Assembly (NCBI GenBank): GCA_031283505.1
Contig: JAITBO010000260.1
Location: 1 to 13,579 of the forward strand
DNA length: 13,579 nt
Reading direction: 5' to 3'
Origin: Treponema sp.
Lineage (GTDB): Bacteria > Spirochaetota > Spirochaetia > Treponematales > Breznakiellaceae
The notes under the pieces are model-generated. The model saw only the letters and a list, made by a program, of their open reading frames with translations, was not told the origin of the DNA and did no database searches. Each line of letters starts with the position of its first letter. Position 1 is the stretch's first letter. Of this stretch, positions 12,473-13,579 are shown one piece after another. A program made the translations under genes and the position numbers.

Positions 12473-13051
12473 ATGAATAAAGTATTAGTGGCATATTTTT
12501 CATGCAGCGGAATTACGGAAAAACTGGCACAAACCTTAGCCTCTGTGGTGAATGGGGATCTTTATAAAATCGAGCCTGCTATGCCATACACAGACACTGA
12601 TTTGCACTGGCAGGATATAACATTCCGCCCAGCCATTATGGGTAGAGTTGCCAACATGAAACAGTACGGCACCGTTTTTGTCGGTTTTCCTATTTGGTGG
12701 TATATGGCTCCAACAATCATCAACACGTTTTTAGAAAGCTATGACTTTTCCGGTAAAACGGTAATTCCGTTTGCTACTTCCGGGACAAGCGGCGTGGGTG
12801 AAACTGATAACCGGCTTCATGCTTCTTGTTCAAAGAAAACGAATTGGCATCCGGCCAAGAGGTTTCCAAGCAACACAAAGGCAGATAACCTAAAAGAATG
12901 GGTCGGCGAACTGAGTATATATAAAGAAGATTTCTTCACATATTCTGTATTGAGCTATAGCCAAAACCCTCAGGATAAGGGAAGTCCCGGAGCGTTCAAA
13001 ATGCCCTGGTATGCCCGTATCGATGAACCGGTCAGGCATTTCAAAGGATAA
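12473..13051 (+). CDS. Flavodoxin-like protein, internally shortened
   Basis: The ATG at 12473 with an AAGGA site gives MNKVLVAYFSCSGITEKLAQ, the FMN phosphate-binding loop of flavodoxins. Later blocks include YGTVFVGFPIWWYMAPTIIN and FSGKTVIPFATSGTSGVG, both typical of the short flavodoxin family found beside aldo/keto reductases. Between DLHWQD and FRPAI the usual loop of roughly 13-15 residues is missing, in frame. Normal members end soon after KEWVGEL; here the frame reads on for about 43 unrelated residues (YKEDFFTYSVLSYSQNP...) to 13051, so the original stop was probably lost. It may fold and bind FMN, but both oddities suggest decay. The AKR remnant lies 65 bases upstream. Confidence 0.7.
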   Translation: MNKVLVAYFSCSGITEKLAQTLASVVNGDLYKIEPAMPYTDTDLHWQDITFRPAIMGRVANMKQYGTVFVGFPIWWYMAPTIINTFLESYDFSGKTVIPFATSGTSGVGETDNRLHASCSKKTNWHPAKRFPSNTKADNLKEWVGELSIYKEDFFTYSVLSYSQNPQDKGSPGAFKMPWYARIDEPVRHFKG

Positions 13052-13205
13052 TTCAAGGCGGGGAAACTGAATATCGGGTCTATACAGGATCTGCCTGATC
13101 CCGGGGCTAGAGCGGATAAGCGCCGGAGAAGGGGGTCTGCGCAAAACCAGGATAATTCGGCGTCCCTATCCAAAAATCAGTTTTTCGGTGCATAGTGCAG
13201 CGGAA

Positions 13206-13360
13206 ATGGCGGAAACCCTGAAAAAACCCTGGTAAACCTTCTTGACACACCAGAAACCAAGCGGTCTATCGTACCCCTTGGAGCAAAGGGCGTGGAAAAG
13301 GCCGTATGGTTTGGGCTGCCTATACCGGGGTATGCAGAAGGGTCTTATAGTATCCTCTGA
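13206..13360 (+). pseudogene. 3' fragment of an unrecognised gene entering the repeat
   Basis: From ATG 13206 the frame reads MAETLKK and hits a stop; the next frame continues VNLLDTPETKRSIVPLGAKG, then VEKAVWFGLPIPGYAEG and ends SYSIL with TGA at 13358-13360. One A missing from a run of A (13221-13226, six instead of seven) would explain the shift (KKTLVNLL). The last 15 codons and the stop lie inside the 268-base repeat, and the same codons open the window at 2-49, so at least two copies of this gene end exist. I do not recognise the product. The minus strand is open from 13408 to 13166 as well (80 codons); either strand could be the real one. The stretch 13052-13205 shows no clear gene. 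Confidence 0.4.
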
Positions 13361-13579
13361 AGGGGGGGTAGGGTTTGTTCCCGCAAGGGAAAAAAGGTAT
13401 TGACACAATGGATGAGAGGGGGTATAGTGGAATTCACAGCCTTGGAGAACCGTGAAAACCGGGAAAATTTCCAGGGAGGTATGCGGAAATTATAATTCCT
13501 TACAGGATAAGGAATTACAAGAAAAAAAAGAGGAGTAATCGTGTTATTGCAGGAAAAATGCCGAATTTACAAGGAGGTA
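13312..13579. repeat. Long direct repeat, copy 2, cut by the window end
   Basis: It is the partner of 1-268 with three substitutions. It keeps the C-terminal codons, the GCAA-loop hairpin, the promoter and the anti-repeat-bearing hairpin (13493-13517). The sequence stops at the point equivalent to 268, just before leader hairpin 2 and the CRISPR array would begin in copy 1. One substitution (13540) turns the ATG at 227-229 into ATC. Confidence 0.9.
13400..13428 (+). promoter_or_regulatory. Second copy of the leader promoter
   Basis: TTGACA (13400-13405) and TATAGT (13423-13428) with the 17-base spacer are unchanged from 89-117. It points out of the window to the right. If the parallel with copy 1 holds, a second CRISPR array or its remnant begins about 50 bases beyond the window end. 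Confidence 0.7.

Noticed and set aside
1..13579. The window as a circular molecule with overlapping ends
   Set aside because: The terminal 268 bases differ at three positions, which a true overlap would not; two separate repeat copies fit better.

Overview
The window looks like a chromosomal segment of a host-associated spirochaete, most likely a gut-type Treponema. That is inferred from the mixed base composition, the lipoprotein-anchored sugar-binding protein, the CUT1 transporter without its own ATPase, the membrane-spanning AraC regulator and the IS5-type transposase. No marker gene fixes the species. It has three blocks: a ruined defence region on the left (1-2960), a sound sugar-utilisation locus in the middle (about 4000-11410), and a stretch of broken genes on the right (11500-13360). 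The first 268 bases and the last 268 bases are near-identical direct repeats (three mismatches).

Left block. The 268-base repeat carries a near-consensus sigma-70 promoter (TTGACA, 17 bases, TATAGT) pointing right into a small CRISPR array at 321-570: four 35-base repeats and three spacers of 36, 37 and 37 bases, with no cas gene in the window. A fifth copy of this repeat lies alone at 2869-2903. Between repeat 4 and repeat 5 sits an AT-rich 2.3 kb block coded on the minus strand. Read 5' to 3' on that strand it holds a wrecked HsdR_N-like restriction gene, an intact hicAB toxin-antitoxin pair, a wrecked HI1419/HI1420-type (higBA-like) toxin-antitoxin pair, and a 28-residue ORF. Each of these four units is preceded on its 5' side by a relic of a second, unrelated CRISPR repeat of the type I-C kind (GTGGATTGAAAC end), always in the same orientation. 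The block therefore resembles a cassette array whose separators are CRISPR-like repeats, nested inside another CRISPR array.

Middle block. An IS5-family element (3137-3992, TAA target duplication, A_AAA_AAG slippery site) interrupts a small unknown ORF. Next to it, all on the minus strand, lie a large transmembrane AraC-type regulator, a sugar-binding lipoprotein, two CUT1 permeases and a GH2 beta-glucuronidase. The likely logic is that the regulator senses an extracellular signal and switches on the transporter, which imports a glucuronide-containing oligosaccharide. The cytoplasmic GH2 enzyme then cleaves it. A perfect hairpin just after the binding-protein gene probably keeps that mRNA more abundant than the permease part.

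Right block. A divergent GH28 (polygalacturonase-like) gene is frameshifted and fused by deletion to the 3' half of an aldo/keto reductase, which is itself frameshifted. A flavodoxin-like gene with an internal deletion follows. Last comes a frameshifted fragment of an unrecognised gene whose 3' end runs into the second copy of the 268-base repeat.
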